From: Hymenobacter armeniacus | GTDB lineage: Bacteria > Bacteroidota > Bacteroidia > Cytophagales > Hymenobacteraceae | Reading direction: 5' to 3' | Assembly: GCF_014699055.1 (NCBI RefSeq) | Contig: NZ_JACXAC010000004.1 | Coordinates: forward strand, 496,001 to 560,000 | Length of the DNA: 64,000 nucleotides | Shown here: in pieces, positions 34,601-43,700 of the stretch | Layout: every line of letters begins with the position of its first letter | Numbering within the stretch: position 1 is the first letter of the stretch | Translations under genes and position numbers: made by a program | Notes under the pieces: generated by a model | What the model was told of the DNA's origin: nothing | Databases searched by the model: none | The model's input: only the letters and a program-made list of their open reading frames with translations

Positions 34601-36885
34601 CCGTTCAGCGAATTCAGGTCCGAGCCACGCAGGTTGGCTTTCAGGTTGCCCTGCACCCGCAGGTCGCCGCCGGTGTAGAAGCCCAGCGCCGTGAGGTTGG
34701 CGCCGCGCAGGTTCAGGCTGGTCACTTCGTAGGTGGGGTTGCGGGCGTCGCGCAGGTTCACCACGGCCTGCAAGTCGAGGTTCAGGTTGGGGTCGTTTTT
34801 GCTGCTGGCGTTGATGACGTAGCGGTTGCGGTCGAGGTCGACGGTGGCCACCACGCCGCGGTAGGTGTAGCCGTTGTAGCGGGCGCTTTGCACGGTGCTT
34901 TGCACGCGGCCCACCAGCGTGCCGGGGTCCTTCAAATTGCCCGTGGCGTTGATGCGCCCCGAAGCCGTGACGCGCCCAAGCTGCGGGTTCTTCAGCAGCC
35001 GGCCAAAGTCGAACCCGCCCACCGCGAAGGTGCCCACCAGCGGCTGCCGCCCGTTGGCCTGCGGCGCGCCCACATTGCCGCTGAAGGCCAGGTCGCCGTA
35101 GGTGCTGCGCAGCTTCAGGTTGGTGTCAAACGCCAGCGTGGTAGGCCGGCCGCGGAAGGTGCCGCTCAGCGCCAGCGAAGGCGGAATGCTGATGGTGTTC
35201 GGGATGCTGCCCTTGGGCGCGAGGCTGCGGATATCGGCCTCCGTGGTGTGGAAATCCTGAATGTCGAGGTCGGCATACAGCCGCGTATCGGTGTTGGGCA
35301 GGCCCTGGATGCGGCCGCGGCGGGCTTTGAGCACCGTGTTGCGCAGGCCCACAAACTCCAGGTTGCGCACCGTGAAATCGCCCACGCGCCCGGCAATCTG
35401 CCCGTTCAGCAGCACGCTCTGGTTGGGGCCGGTGTTGAAGGGCGGCGTGCCCGCCAAGTCCGGCGCCAGGTACAGGATGTCGCGGAAGCCCAGCCGGACG
35501 TCGCGCAAGTCGCCTTCAATCTTCAGGTTCGGCAGGTTTTTGGTGTCGCCCAGCGCGGCCAGGCTTTCGTAGCCAATGGCCAGCGTGCGCCGGATGCGGG
35601 TGTGCGGCGTCACCAAGTCGAGGCTATCCAGGCGGATTTGCACCGAGTCGTACACCACGTTGGCCCGCCATTTATCCACGCGGAAGCCGCTTTGTTCCTT
35701 GCCAGCCAAGTTCAGCACCCGGCCGGTGGTGCTGTTTTCGGAGTAGCGCAAGTCGCGCGTGTTCAGCACCAGGTCCGTAAAGTGCAGGTGGTTGTAGTCC
35801 ATGGCCGGCACCTTGGTGCGCTGCTTGGGCTGGTTGAAGTTGTCGAAGTTCACGGCCAGGCCGCTGATGTCGGACTGGTCGAGGGCCACGCGCCAGCCGG
35901 GGGCCGCGGCGGTTTGGCCGGTGGCGGCCTTGGCCTTGTCGGTGGCTTCGTCCAGCTTGCGCACGGCTTCAGCGGGGTTCACCACCCGCTCTTCCACGGG
36001 CACCTGCTCGTTTTGCGCGTAGGCAAACGTGGTGTTTTTGAGGGTGAGCTTGCCCAGGCTCACGCGCTGCCGCTGCAAGTCGATGTCCTTGGCGGTGATG
36101 TCGGCCAGGCCAATATTGGTATTGATGTACTGCGCCGCCGGGTCGTTCTTGTAAGTGAACTGCACGCTGTCGAGCGTGGCCCGGTTCAGGCCCAGTTGCA
36201 GGGTGAGGGGCTCGGTGGGCCCGGGGTTTTCCACCTCCGGCGCCGTTTTGGTTTGCACAATGCGGATGGCCGAGCGGCGCAGGGCGGCGTTATCCACCTT
36301 ATAGATGGAGTTATCCACATCCACCTCGTCCATGTTGGCGGTGAACTCGCCAATCCGGGCCCGGATGTCGGAGCCGGTTATCTGGTCGTTTTGGGTGAAG
36401 TAGATGTTGGTGAGCCGGGCCTTGCCGATGTCGTACTTCAGGCCCGAGGCCGTGGTATCGACCGGCGCCGTGGGGTCGGTGAAGGCCGCGATGATGAAGT
36501 CGTAGTTGTTCACCGAGTCGGGCTCGGTGCGGGTGAGGCGTACCCGGCCGTCGTTCAGCTCCACGTTCGACACATTGACTTGGCTGTGCAGCAGGGCCCA
36601 GATATCGAGGTCGACGCCGAGGTGGCCCACCGACAGCAGCGTGTCGCGCTTCTGGTCCTCCAGGTACACCCCGTCGAGGTTGATGGCGTGGCGGAAGTCG
36701 GTGCGGAACTTGCCGATGCGCACCTCCGTGCCCAGCTTGCCGCGCAGGTAGCTTTCGGCGCGTTTGGCCACAAAATCTTGTCCCGCAGGAAATTGCAAAA
36801 ATACCACCACCGCAATGACGAGTAGCAGCACCAGGGCAATTAACCCCAGCAATCCGTAAAGGGCACGACGCAGAAAAATGGACAA
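31633..36885 (-). CDS. tamB: TamB, translocation/assembly module inner-membrane protein (DUF490)
   Basis: 1750 residues. The only plausible start is TTG at 36885: the frame is closed by TAA five codons upstream and there is no early ATG. The N-terminus MSIFLRRALYG leads into one membrane anchor (LLGLIALVLLLVIAVVVFL). The rest is a long run of beta-strand repeats of the AsmA/TamB type, expected to form a hydrophobic groove spanning the periplasm. The C-terminal TamB domain includes GQYHMSLYDLAQRDFILARG, then ITWDGDPYNATLDLTAIY. Downstream of it is a highly charged tail rich in KAERKEVKAEKK, likely a coiled coil. It is first in the tamB-tamL operon. Confidence 0.93.
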   Translation of the reverse strand: MSIFLRRALYGLLGLIALVLLLVIAVVVFLQFPAGQDFVAKRAESYLRGKLGTEVRIGKFRTDFRHAINLDGVYLEDQKRDTLLSVGHLGVDLDIWALLHSQVNVSNVELNDGRVRLTRTEPDSVNNYDFIIAAFTDPTAPVDTTASGLKYDIGKARLTNIYFTQNDQITGSDIRARIGEFTANMDEVDVDNSIYKVDNAALRRSAIRIVQTKTAPEVENPGPTEPLTLQLGLNRATLDSVQFTYKNDPAAQYINTNIGLADITAKDIDLQRQRVSLGKLTLKNTTFAYAQNEQVPVEERVVNPAEAVRKLDEATDKAKAATGQTAAAPGWRVALDQSDISGLAVNFDNFNQPKQRTKVPAMDYNHLHFTDLVLNTRDLRYSENSTTGRVLNLAGKEQSGFRVDKWRANVVYDSVQIRLDSLDLVTPHTRIRRTLAIGYESLAALGDTKNLPNLKIEGDLRDVRLGFRDILYLAPDLAGTPPFNTGPNQSVLLNGQIAGRVGDFTVRNLEFVGLRNTVLKARRGRIQGLPNTDTRLYADLDIQDFHTTEADIRSLAPKGSIPNTISIPPSLALSGTFRGRPTTLAFDTNLKLRSTYGDLAFSGNVGAPQANGRQPLVGTFAVGGFDFGRLLKNPQLGRVTASGRINATGNLKDPGTLVGRVQSTVQSARYNGYTYRGVVATVDLDRNRYVINASSKNDPNLNLDLQAVVNLRDARNPTYEVTSLNLRGANLTALGFYTGGDLRVQGNLKANLRGSDLNSLNGTFSGQKIVIVRDNQPFALDSLNGRIVQTATRTTAVITSDIANVNLDGNVHLGDLATELQQHLDRYFDVPGVQYVPSAADRHFTYSLKLKDPKLATKLVPGLKKISPFTLAGNYSRQAARLTATTSIPLIQYNNYRLDSLRLNVDSDPGKLDYALRLAQAAQDTTLKLRRPSVIGNVANNKVFARAAILGDSANRERLALAGTVQALAQPRGEVAYQFEAAPEQILNYDTWTAGANNYVRYYPTGAVVANGLNLTNGRSTLALQSQNPQVPTSPLGVTFTNFELAELAKIVQQQDSLVAGQLNGTARIDNLGKPNQAFTADATVKNLVFQKALIGDIAFNATNPSAGRYDVDARLTGGAAGTVGGAGNDVQVRGTYLANSPAPLNLNVDANRLNLKLVEPFSVGQVRNANGYISGRLTVTGAPAAPVVRGTLNTSADAGFIVPQLGSPFRLPNQALTFDDRGIAFNNFTVLDSASNKAVVNGYLLTKDFINYSFDMNATTNNFLAVRSTRENNELFYGRLVLDSETRLTGPVELIKIDTRVTVVEGSNLTVESPAATPTTQERTGIVEFIDVSAPLDTMLARKVALDTTKVNATGYDITAVVTITNRTPFTIVIDPASGDNLKVRAAGTLNTNIAPDGTITLSGRLDVARGQYHMSLYDLAQRDFILARGSSITWDGDPYNATLDLTAIYKVQAAPAELLAGQGLDDQTANTVARNRLPFNVLLKVTDQLSKPTIGFDITLPENQRGALGGQVDTKLAQLRQPSQTSELSKQVFSLLILGRFVAQNPFQTSSGEGLVATQLRGSASAVLTDQLTNLTDKYLSGLGLDLGVTNQADYSTGEARSRTDLNVAVRRQLLNNRLTVRVGTDINLSGGSGTQATQGQNSASNLAGDVSLEYRVLADGRLRVRVFRQNGYEDIDGQIIRTGAALVFQRDYRDLKDLFSKVPKDVKAERKAERKEVKAEKKAEKDSVQNQPAARVDSTRDKSTTGR

Positions 36886-37216
36886 GGCAGGAGGGAGTTA
36901 GCGGCAACACGTAGCAAGGCAGCCCTTCCAAACGCAAAACCATGAGCCGGGGTTGGAAACCAGCGCCGTATTGAATGGGGATGAAATGCCGTGGGATAAA
37001 TCCGGGCGTCGGAATTATTCCATTTAAGAACTGCCGGGGCGGCGCGCGGACACTAGAATTCAGCAACTGAGTACAATCGATTGCACAAATGGCGTCCGGA
37101 TATTCCTATTCCGTCTTGCACAACGGGTTGCACAGGGCCATTCCTCCGTCGCGGTTCCTCCGTCTTCACTCCGCAAGGCGTTATCTTTCGCCCCCAAATC
37201 CCACCAAGCTTCCCGC
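36886..37216. other. 331-bp divergent promoter region between tamB and malQ
   Basis: Holds the TATCTTTC box for malQ (37192-37199). On the tamB side no exact TAnnTTTG is seen, though an AT-rich patch lies at 36990-37080. A short plus-strand ORF at 37081-37401 overlaps the start of malQ and is not convincing. Confidence 0.45.
37192..37199 (+). promoter_or_regulatory. Candidate -7 promoter box (TATCTTTC) of malQ
   Basis: TATCTTTC lies 17 bp before the ATG at 37217 and differs from TAnnTTTG only in the last base. The upstream -33 region lacks TTTG. Confidence 0.3.
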
Positions 37217-40042
37217 ATGACAATACGTTTTTCCCTTCCTTACCGCACCGTGTTCGGCCAGCGCTTGGCCGTGTGTGGCTCGCGGCCCGAGCTGGGCGGC
37301 TGGCAGCTGGCCAGTGCCGCTCCCCTGCACTACGACGAAGCCACGACCTGCTGGAGCCTCGACCTGGAAGTGCCCGATGCCGCCGGCAGCCTCTCTTATA
37401 AGTACGTCCTGCTCGACGCCAACACCGGCGCTCAGCACTGGGAGCACGGCCCCAACCGCGTTTTGGCCTACGACCCCGCCCGCGCCCAGCGCCTGCGCCT
37501 GGCCGACTACTGGCGCGCCCCCGCCCAGCCCGAAAACGAGCTGCTGACCGCCGCCTTCACCAAGGCCCTGTTCCGGCGCCCCGGCGCCCCGGCGCCCGCC
37601 GAGGCCCCGGCCGCCAAACCTAAAAAGCCGGCCGCCAAAGGCGCCAAAGCCGCGAAGGCCCCCGACACGGCCGCGCCGGCCAGCGCCCCGCAGCCCACCA
37701 GCCTGCCGCCTGCCGCCGGCGAAACCGTGTTTCAGCTGGTAGCGCCCCGCGTGGCGCCGCACCTCGGCCTGTGCATTCTCGGTTCCGACCCCGCCCTCGG
37801 GGCCTGGGACAACACCAAGGCCCTGGTGCTGACCGATGCTGCCTACCCCACCTGGAGCGGCCGCATCAAGCTGCAAAACCCCGGCGAGGACTGCCACTAT
37901 AAATACGCCATGTGGGACCCGGCCGCCGGCCACGCCCTCGACATGGAAGGCGGCGACAACCGCGTGGTGCCTGCCAGCCAGGACCGAACCGCCGCCCGCG
38001 TCTTCAACGACGAAGGCTACCGCTACCCCGACGCCTGGCGCGGCGCTGGCGTGGCGCTGCCCGTGTTTGCCATGCGCTCTGAGCAGGGACTTGGGGTAGG
38101 GGAGTTTTCCGATTTGAAGCTGCTGACCGATTGGGCCGTGCAGACCGGCCTGCAGCTGATTCAGATTCTGCCCATCAACGACACCACGGCCACCCACACT
38201 TGGGTCGACTCTTATCCCTACGCCGCCATTTCGGTCTTTGCCCTGCACCCGCAGTTCATCCACCTCGAAGGCATTGCCGCGCTCAAGGACAAGAAGGCCG
38301 CCAAGGAACTGGCCCAACTCAAGCAGGAGTTCAACGCGAAGGACTTCGTGGACTACGAGCCGGTGATGAACGCCAAGTGGAAGCTTCTGAAGCTGCTGTA
38401 TAAGCAGGAGAAACAAAGCTTCTTGGCCGACCCTGGCTACCGCGCGTTCTACGCCAGCCAGGCCGAATGGCTGGTGCCCTACGCGGCCTTTTCGGCCCTG
38501 CGCGACCGGTTTGGCACCGCCGACTTCCAGCAGTGGCCCGAGGAGTTCCGCACCCCGCAGAACCTGGAAGCCCTCACCGCCGAAACGGCGGCCGACTATG
38601 ACGAGTACGGCCTGTTTTTCTTCGTGCAGTACCACCTCGATAAGCAACTGCTGGCCGCCGTCGACTACGCCCGCGCCCACGGCGTGGTGCTGAAAGGCGA
38701 CTTGCCCATCGGCATCTACCGCCATTCGGTGGACGCCTGGACGCAGCCCGAGCTCTACCACATGGACCGCCAGGCCGGCGCCCCGCCCGACGATTTCTCC
38801 ACCACCGGCCAGAACTGGCGCTTCCCTACCTACAACTGGGAGCGCATGGCCGAGGATGACTACAAGTGGTGGAAGCAGCGCATGGGCCACCTGGCCCGCT
38901 ACTTCGACACCCTGCGCATCGACCACATCCTGGGCTTCTTCCGCATCTGGGAGATGCCCATCGAGTCGGTGGAAGGCCTGCTGGGGCACTTTTCGCCCGC
39001 GCTGCCGCTGCATCGGCATGAGATTGAGCGTCGCCTGGGCTGGTTCGACTACTCGCGGCTGTGCGAGCCCTACATCCGCTGGCACATGCTGCAGGACATT
39101 TTCCAGGGCGAGGCCCAGAACGTGTTCGACGAGTACATGTACGATGCCAGCTACGGCCGCATTCACCTAAAGGAAGGCGTCGACAACCAGCGCAAAATAG
39201 AGGCCTACATCGCCCAGAAAATAGCCGACTACCCCGAGCACACGGAGTACTTCCAGTGGCTGCAAACCGGCTTGTTCAAGCTGGTGAACGAGGTGCTGTT
39301 TGTGCCGGCCGGCAACGACTTCTACCACCCGCGCATCACGCTCAACAAGAGCTATTCCTTCCGCGAACTCGACAGCGACGAGGACCGCCGCCGCCTCTAC
39401 GACGACATATACATCGACTTCTTCTTCCGGCGCCACGAGGAGTTTTGGCGCCAGCAGGGCCTCGTGAAGCTGCCGCCCGTGCGCTACGCCACCGACATGC
39501 TCATTTGCGGCGAAGACCTGGGCATGGTGCCCGCTTCGGTGCCCGGCGTGATGAAGGAGCTCGGCATTCTGGGCCTCCACATCCAGCGCATGCCCTCCGA
39601 CCCCGCCACTGAGTTTGGCCACCCTGACGCGGCGCCCTACCTGAGCGTGGTCACGACCAGCAGCCACGACATGAGCACCGTGCGCGGCTGGTGGGAAGAA
39701 GACCGAGTACGCACCCAGCGCTTCTTCGAAACCATGCTGGGCCACTGGCGCGAGGTGGCGCCGTTCTACTGCGAGCCCTGGGTGGCGCGCGAAATCCTGG
39801 TTCAGCACCTGCACTCGCCGGCCATGTGGGCCATCTTCCCGCTGCAGGATTTGCTGGCCATCGACGGCCACCTGCGCCGGGCCAACCCGCACGATGAACA
39901 AATCAATGTGCCCAGCAATCCGACCCATTTCTGGAAATACCGTCTGCACCTGCCGCTCGAAGAGCTGGTGGATGCCGTTGGTTTCAATGGGCCTTTGCGA
40001 GGACTGGTTACTGCTAGCGGACGTTCGCAAGCCATCGTGTAG
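37217..40042 (+). CDS. malQ: 4-alpha-glucanotransferase (GH77, DPE2-like, two N-terminal CBM20 domains)
   Basis: 941 residues, longer than the ~500-690 of classical MalQ because two CBM20 starch-binding domains precede the catalytic part. They lie at about 1-100 and 172-275 and share a WxLDLEV or WSGRIKL strand followed by YKYxxxD. A 45-residue Ala/Pro/Lys linker joins them. The GH77 domain has RIDHILGFFRIW with nucleophile D569, CGEDLGMVP with acid/base E766 and TTSSHDMS with H817-D818. A ~130-residue insertion interrupts the barrel, as in plant DPE2. The enzyme moves glucan chains between maltodextrins in the cytoplasm. It stands alone, with a long hairpin 20 bp after the stop. Confidence 0.95.
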   Translation: MTIRFSLPYRTVFGQRLAVCGSRPELGGWQLASAAPLHYDEATTCWSLDLEVPDAAGSLSYKYVLLDANTGAQHWEHGPNRVLAYDPARAQRLRLADYWRAPAQPENELLTAAFTKALFRRPGAPAPAEAPAAKPKKPAAKGAKAAKAPDTAAPASAPQPTSLPPAAGETVFQLVAPRVAPHLGLCILGSDPALGAWDNTKALVLTDAAYPTWSGRIKLQNPGEDCHYKYAMWDPAAGHALDMEGGDNRVVPASQDRTAARVFNDEGYRYPDAWRGAGVALPVFAMRSEQGLGVGEFSDLKLLTDWAVQTGLQLIQILPINDTTATHTWVDSYPYAAISVFALHPQFIHLEGIAALKDKKAAKELAQLKQEFNAKDFVDYEPVMNAKWKLLKLLYKQEKQSFLADPGYRAFYASQAEWLVPYAAFSALRDRFGTADFQQWPEEFRTPQNLEALTAETAADYDEYGLFFFVQYHLDKQLLAAVDYARAHGVVLKGDLPIGIYRHSVDAWTQPELYHMDRQAGAPPDDFSTTGQNWRFPTYNWERMAEDDYKWWKQRMGHLARYFDTLRIDHILGFFRIWEMPIESVEGLLGHFSPALPLHRHEIERRLGWFDYSRLCEPYIRWHMLQDIFQGEAQNVFDEYMYDASYGRIHLKEGVDNQRKIEAYIAQKIADYPEHTEYFQWLQTGLFKLVNEVLFVPAGNDFYHPRITLNKSYSFRELDSDEDRRRLYDDIYIDFFFRRHEEFWRQQGLVKLPPVRYATDMLICGEDLGMVPASVPGVMKELGILGLHIQRMPSDPATEFGHPDAAPYLSVVTTSSHDMSTVRGWWEEDRVRTQRFFETMLGHWREVAPFYCEPWVAREILVQHLHSPAMWAIFPLQDLLAIDGHLRRANPHDEQINVPSNPTHFWKYRLHLPLEELVDAVGFNGPLRGLVTASGRSQAIV

Positions 40043-40061
40043 CCCGAAACTGTCAACATTA

Positions 40062-40127
40062 CAGAACATGCCACAGGCCGTAGGCTTAGCATATTGGTGC
40101 TAAGCCCACGGCCTGTGGCATGTTCTG
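40062..40127 (+). terminator. 30-bp stem hairpin after malQ
   Basis: Arms 40062-40091 and 40098-40127 match at 29 of 30 positions around a TATTGG loop (CAGAACATGCCACAGGCCGT start). No T-run follows, so it may protect the mRNA end or block transcription from both sides. Confidence 0.8.
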
Positions 40128-40796
40128 GCAAGAGCATATACCTCAATCAAGGAAGCTACCGGCCGATTCACCGCTTTTTCTTAAGCGTGAAGGTTACGTG
40201 CGTGCAGTTTGAGTAGGGTGTCTTTTCAAGTTTAAACTATAAGTATTACTTAAAGCACATAATTTGTAATTTATTCAATTCAAGATATGGCGTTGAGTTA
40301 TCCATTATTGGATTAGTTAAATTTTTGCTACAATTCGAATTTTAATACCAGTTGTATTTTTCTGTGTGTTTATATCACATAAAAAAATATTACGAGCCAG
40401 CTAAATCCCAATTAATCAAGTGATACGTAGGTTTCTGCCTTGATTATTTTTTTACTAAATCAAGAAATAGATAGTCGATTAATATAACGCGGTAGGTAAT
40501 TTTGCCAATGGAATAATACAGTCCACTTAAGTTAATTCATTGCCTTGTAATTGTACTTTAAGAATTATTATATGTGTAAGCTGCATAATGTGCTTCACAA
40601 TGTCGCCTGCTTCGCCTCGCAAAAGCACTTCGTTCACCGGGTCAATGCGCTTATTAGTCGAATACCGCACAGCGCGCTCATAGGGCCCGGTAATTTTACG
40701 CTCGGATTAGCTGGGTCATACTCATTTTAAATGACTCAACGACTTGTGTTTCGTCAATTAACATTTTAATTTTTTTTCACCCAAGTTCCTCATTAT
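40128..40796. other. AT-rich 669-bp gap with a protein-like minus-strand remnant
   Basis: Very AT-rich (about one third GC by eye) against GC-rich neighbours. On the minus strand, 40712 down to 40533 is open for about 60 codons in one frame, with a protein-like product (core GPYERAVRYSTNKRIDPVNE, then VLLRGEAGDIVKHIMQL) but no ATG start. The 5' part of a similar reading continues in another frame, as if frameshifted. No family is recognised. No clear promoter for the gene at 40797 was found. Confidence 0.4.
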
Positions 40797-43700
40797 ATGA
40801 GACAAACATTATCCATTTCTACATTCCTGCTGCTGGCATTGCTGGCATTTGTGCCGATAGGCGCACGGGCTCAGACCGCAGGGGCTGCCTTTTCCTGCGA
40901 CGGGGTATTTTATCAAATCCGTCAAGTTGGCTTGGGTACAGGTGGCACGGCCCCGTACCACTCGCAGTTGTTCAAGGTTAATCGCAACGTAACACCAGCT
41001 GCCGACCCCACCACCACCGCGTACACCACCACGCTATTGCTGGATTTGGCAACGGGCTTAGGCTTGCCTGCCTCCAGCGATTTTGTGGTCAATTCATTGG
41101 CGTACAATGCGCTGGATGGATATTTGTACGCTCTTACCTACCCCACCAACAACGCGGCAACGTTTCCCGCCATCCACCTATATAAGATTGGGCAAACTGG
41201 TGTGGAAGATGTCGGGGTTATCAAAATTAACGGTGCTACGCCCGCACAGTATCCCCAGCTTGCCGCGGGCGTTATTGACGCAAACGGCATGTATTACGCC
41301 TCACCTCGTAACCTTGCCGATGCCTCTAACAAAAACAATCTGTTTCGTCTCGACCTAAGCCAGCCTACCGTTGCGGCCCGGCTCAACGCCGTGACGGTAC
41401 CAATGGACTTTTACACCACTGCCAGCCCCACTGTTACCGTTACGCCGGCATCGACGCAGGATTTTAGCTTTATTGATATTGCGCTCAATCCCGTAGATAA
41501 CTTACTGTATGGCGTTTACAGTCTGGGGTCGGTTTACAAGTTTGATTTTACGACTACTCCCGGCCGGGCCCGGGTTACGCGGGTTGGTACAGCACCTGGC
41601 ACTTCTCCGAACTTGGGTTCGGTCTCCTTTGACTTGGCGGGCAACTTGTACGCCTATTCCAACGAAGGCGATTTCTACAGCGTCAACCTAACCACGGGCG
41701 CGGGTACCGATATTGGCAACGTGCCAACAGCCAGCGTAACCGACGGCGCTAGTTGCGTTAGCCCGAGCCAACGCATTGACGTCGTGAAGGAACTTTCCAA
41801 TGTGGTAGCTATCAACGCGACAACATTTGATGTAACCTATACCATCCGCGTGAAAAACACTGGTACGGTTACGGCCACCAACGTGCAGATAACCGACTTC
41901 TTGAGAGGGGCAACCAACAACACCACTTTCCCTGCCTCCACCTCGGTCACCATCCAATCCATCGCTATCAATGCAAACGGCACTTCGTTGGCCTTGAACT
42001 CGGCATATACCGGCCAAGGCACTAACGGCGACCTCCTAACAGGCAACCAGCAGCTTACTGCTGGTCAAAGTGCGTCGCTTACTTTCACTGCCCGAGTGGT
42101 TTTTCCTGCTGGCGGCGTGCCCAGCACAGCTCAAAACAACCGGGCTTATGCTTCCAGCATCTCCGGTACCACGGCTAATCCTGGGTATTCGCTGCAAGGC
42201 ACTAATGGCGTGCTCATTATCCCGCCCGGCGACCTGATTGCGACGGATGCTTCTACCAATGGCGCGGTATTGCCTGCCACGGCCAATGGCGATACCCCTT
42301 CGCCCACGCCGGTAACCTTTGCGCCGAGCATCTCGGGCACCGTGTTTGAAGACGTGAACTACGGCGGTGGCCTTGGCCGCTCGCAAGGCACCAGCAGCGG
42401 CGTAGGCCGCAGCGGCGCCCGCGTCGAACTCTACAACGTGACGGCTGGCGTGGCCACCTACAGCACCTTTGCCACCACTGCTGCCGATGGCAGCTACTCT
42501 TTTACTGGCCTGACCGCTGGCAACAGCTACGTGGTGCGCGTGGTGAACAACACCGTGACCAGCAGCCGCTCCGGCTATACGACGGCGGCGATTCCGGTGC
42601 AGACGTACCGTACGCAGGTAACCGCCGCGGGCGGAACTATCCCCGATGGAAACCGCGTGGGCGGTGAAGACCCTTCGCGCTACGATGCAGCTCAGGGTGG
42701 CACGGGCACCACGTTGGCATTCCTGGCGTCCGTAACCGGCATCATTGCCGAATCGCAGGCACCGATAGTCTTGGGCACGGCCGCAGCCGGTGCTCCGGCC
42801 GTGAACGTGGATTTTGGCTACAACTTCGATACCGTGGTGAACAACAACGACGTATCCACGGTAAGCGGCAACAACGCCCAAGGCTCCTTGCGGCAGTTCA
42901 TCATCAACAGCAATGCGCTGGGCGGCGAAAGCACGCTGGCGCAGGTGTACACCGCCTCCAACGGCACCACCACGGCGCTGACGACGGGCCGCGAAACCAG
43001 CATCTTTATGATGCCCAACGGCACGGCGGTGGCCGGTCAGGTGGCCGGTCTTACGTCGGAATTCAGCGGCGGCGTGGCTACCATTACCCTCATCCCGGCC
43101 CTGCCGGCCATCACTGGTCCGTTGACCGTGATTGACGGCAGCACCCAAACCCGTTCCACCGGCAATACCAACGCCGCAGTGACCACGGCCGGCGCCGAAT
43201 CTACCGGTCCGGAAGTGCTGATTGACCTCAACACGTCGCCTGGCCTGACTTTCTCGGGTGCTAACGAGGCACTGCTCAACATGGGCATCACCAATTCGCT
43301 GCTGGCCAGCAGCGGCGTCATCGTGAGTGGCACGGCCACCAGCTTGGACGTCATCGGTAACACCATTTATGGCAACGGGGTGAACATCTCCCTGCTGAGC
43401 GGTGCCAGCGGCAGCACAATTTCGGGTAACGTGATTCGCAGCTCGACCCGCGCCAGCGGCGGCGGCATTGTGGCACAGAGCGGCACCGGCACCAACACGT
43501 TCTCCCAGAACGTTTACGGGGGCAACAACGGCCTAGCCATCGACCTCACCAACGGCACGACCACGAACGGCGACGGCGTGACGCTGAACGACAACGGCGA
43601 CGCCGACACCGGCGCCAACGGCCTGCTCAACTTCCCGGTGATTACATCGGCCACCATTTCGGGCACCAACCTCATTGTGAAAGGCTACGCCCGCAGCGGT

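Noticed and set aside
31690..36825. A 1711-codon plus-strand ORF opposite tamB, and similar long ORFs opposite the FG-GAP gene (2049-3662, 7356-10034) and the DUF11 gene (44289-48710)
   Set aside because: They are mirror frames of GC3-biased genes: composition is Ala/Gly/Val/His-rich, they match no family, and the opposite strands have signal peptides and recognisable domains.
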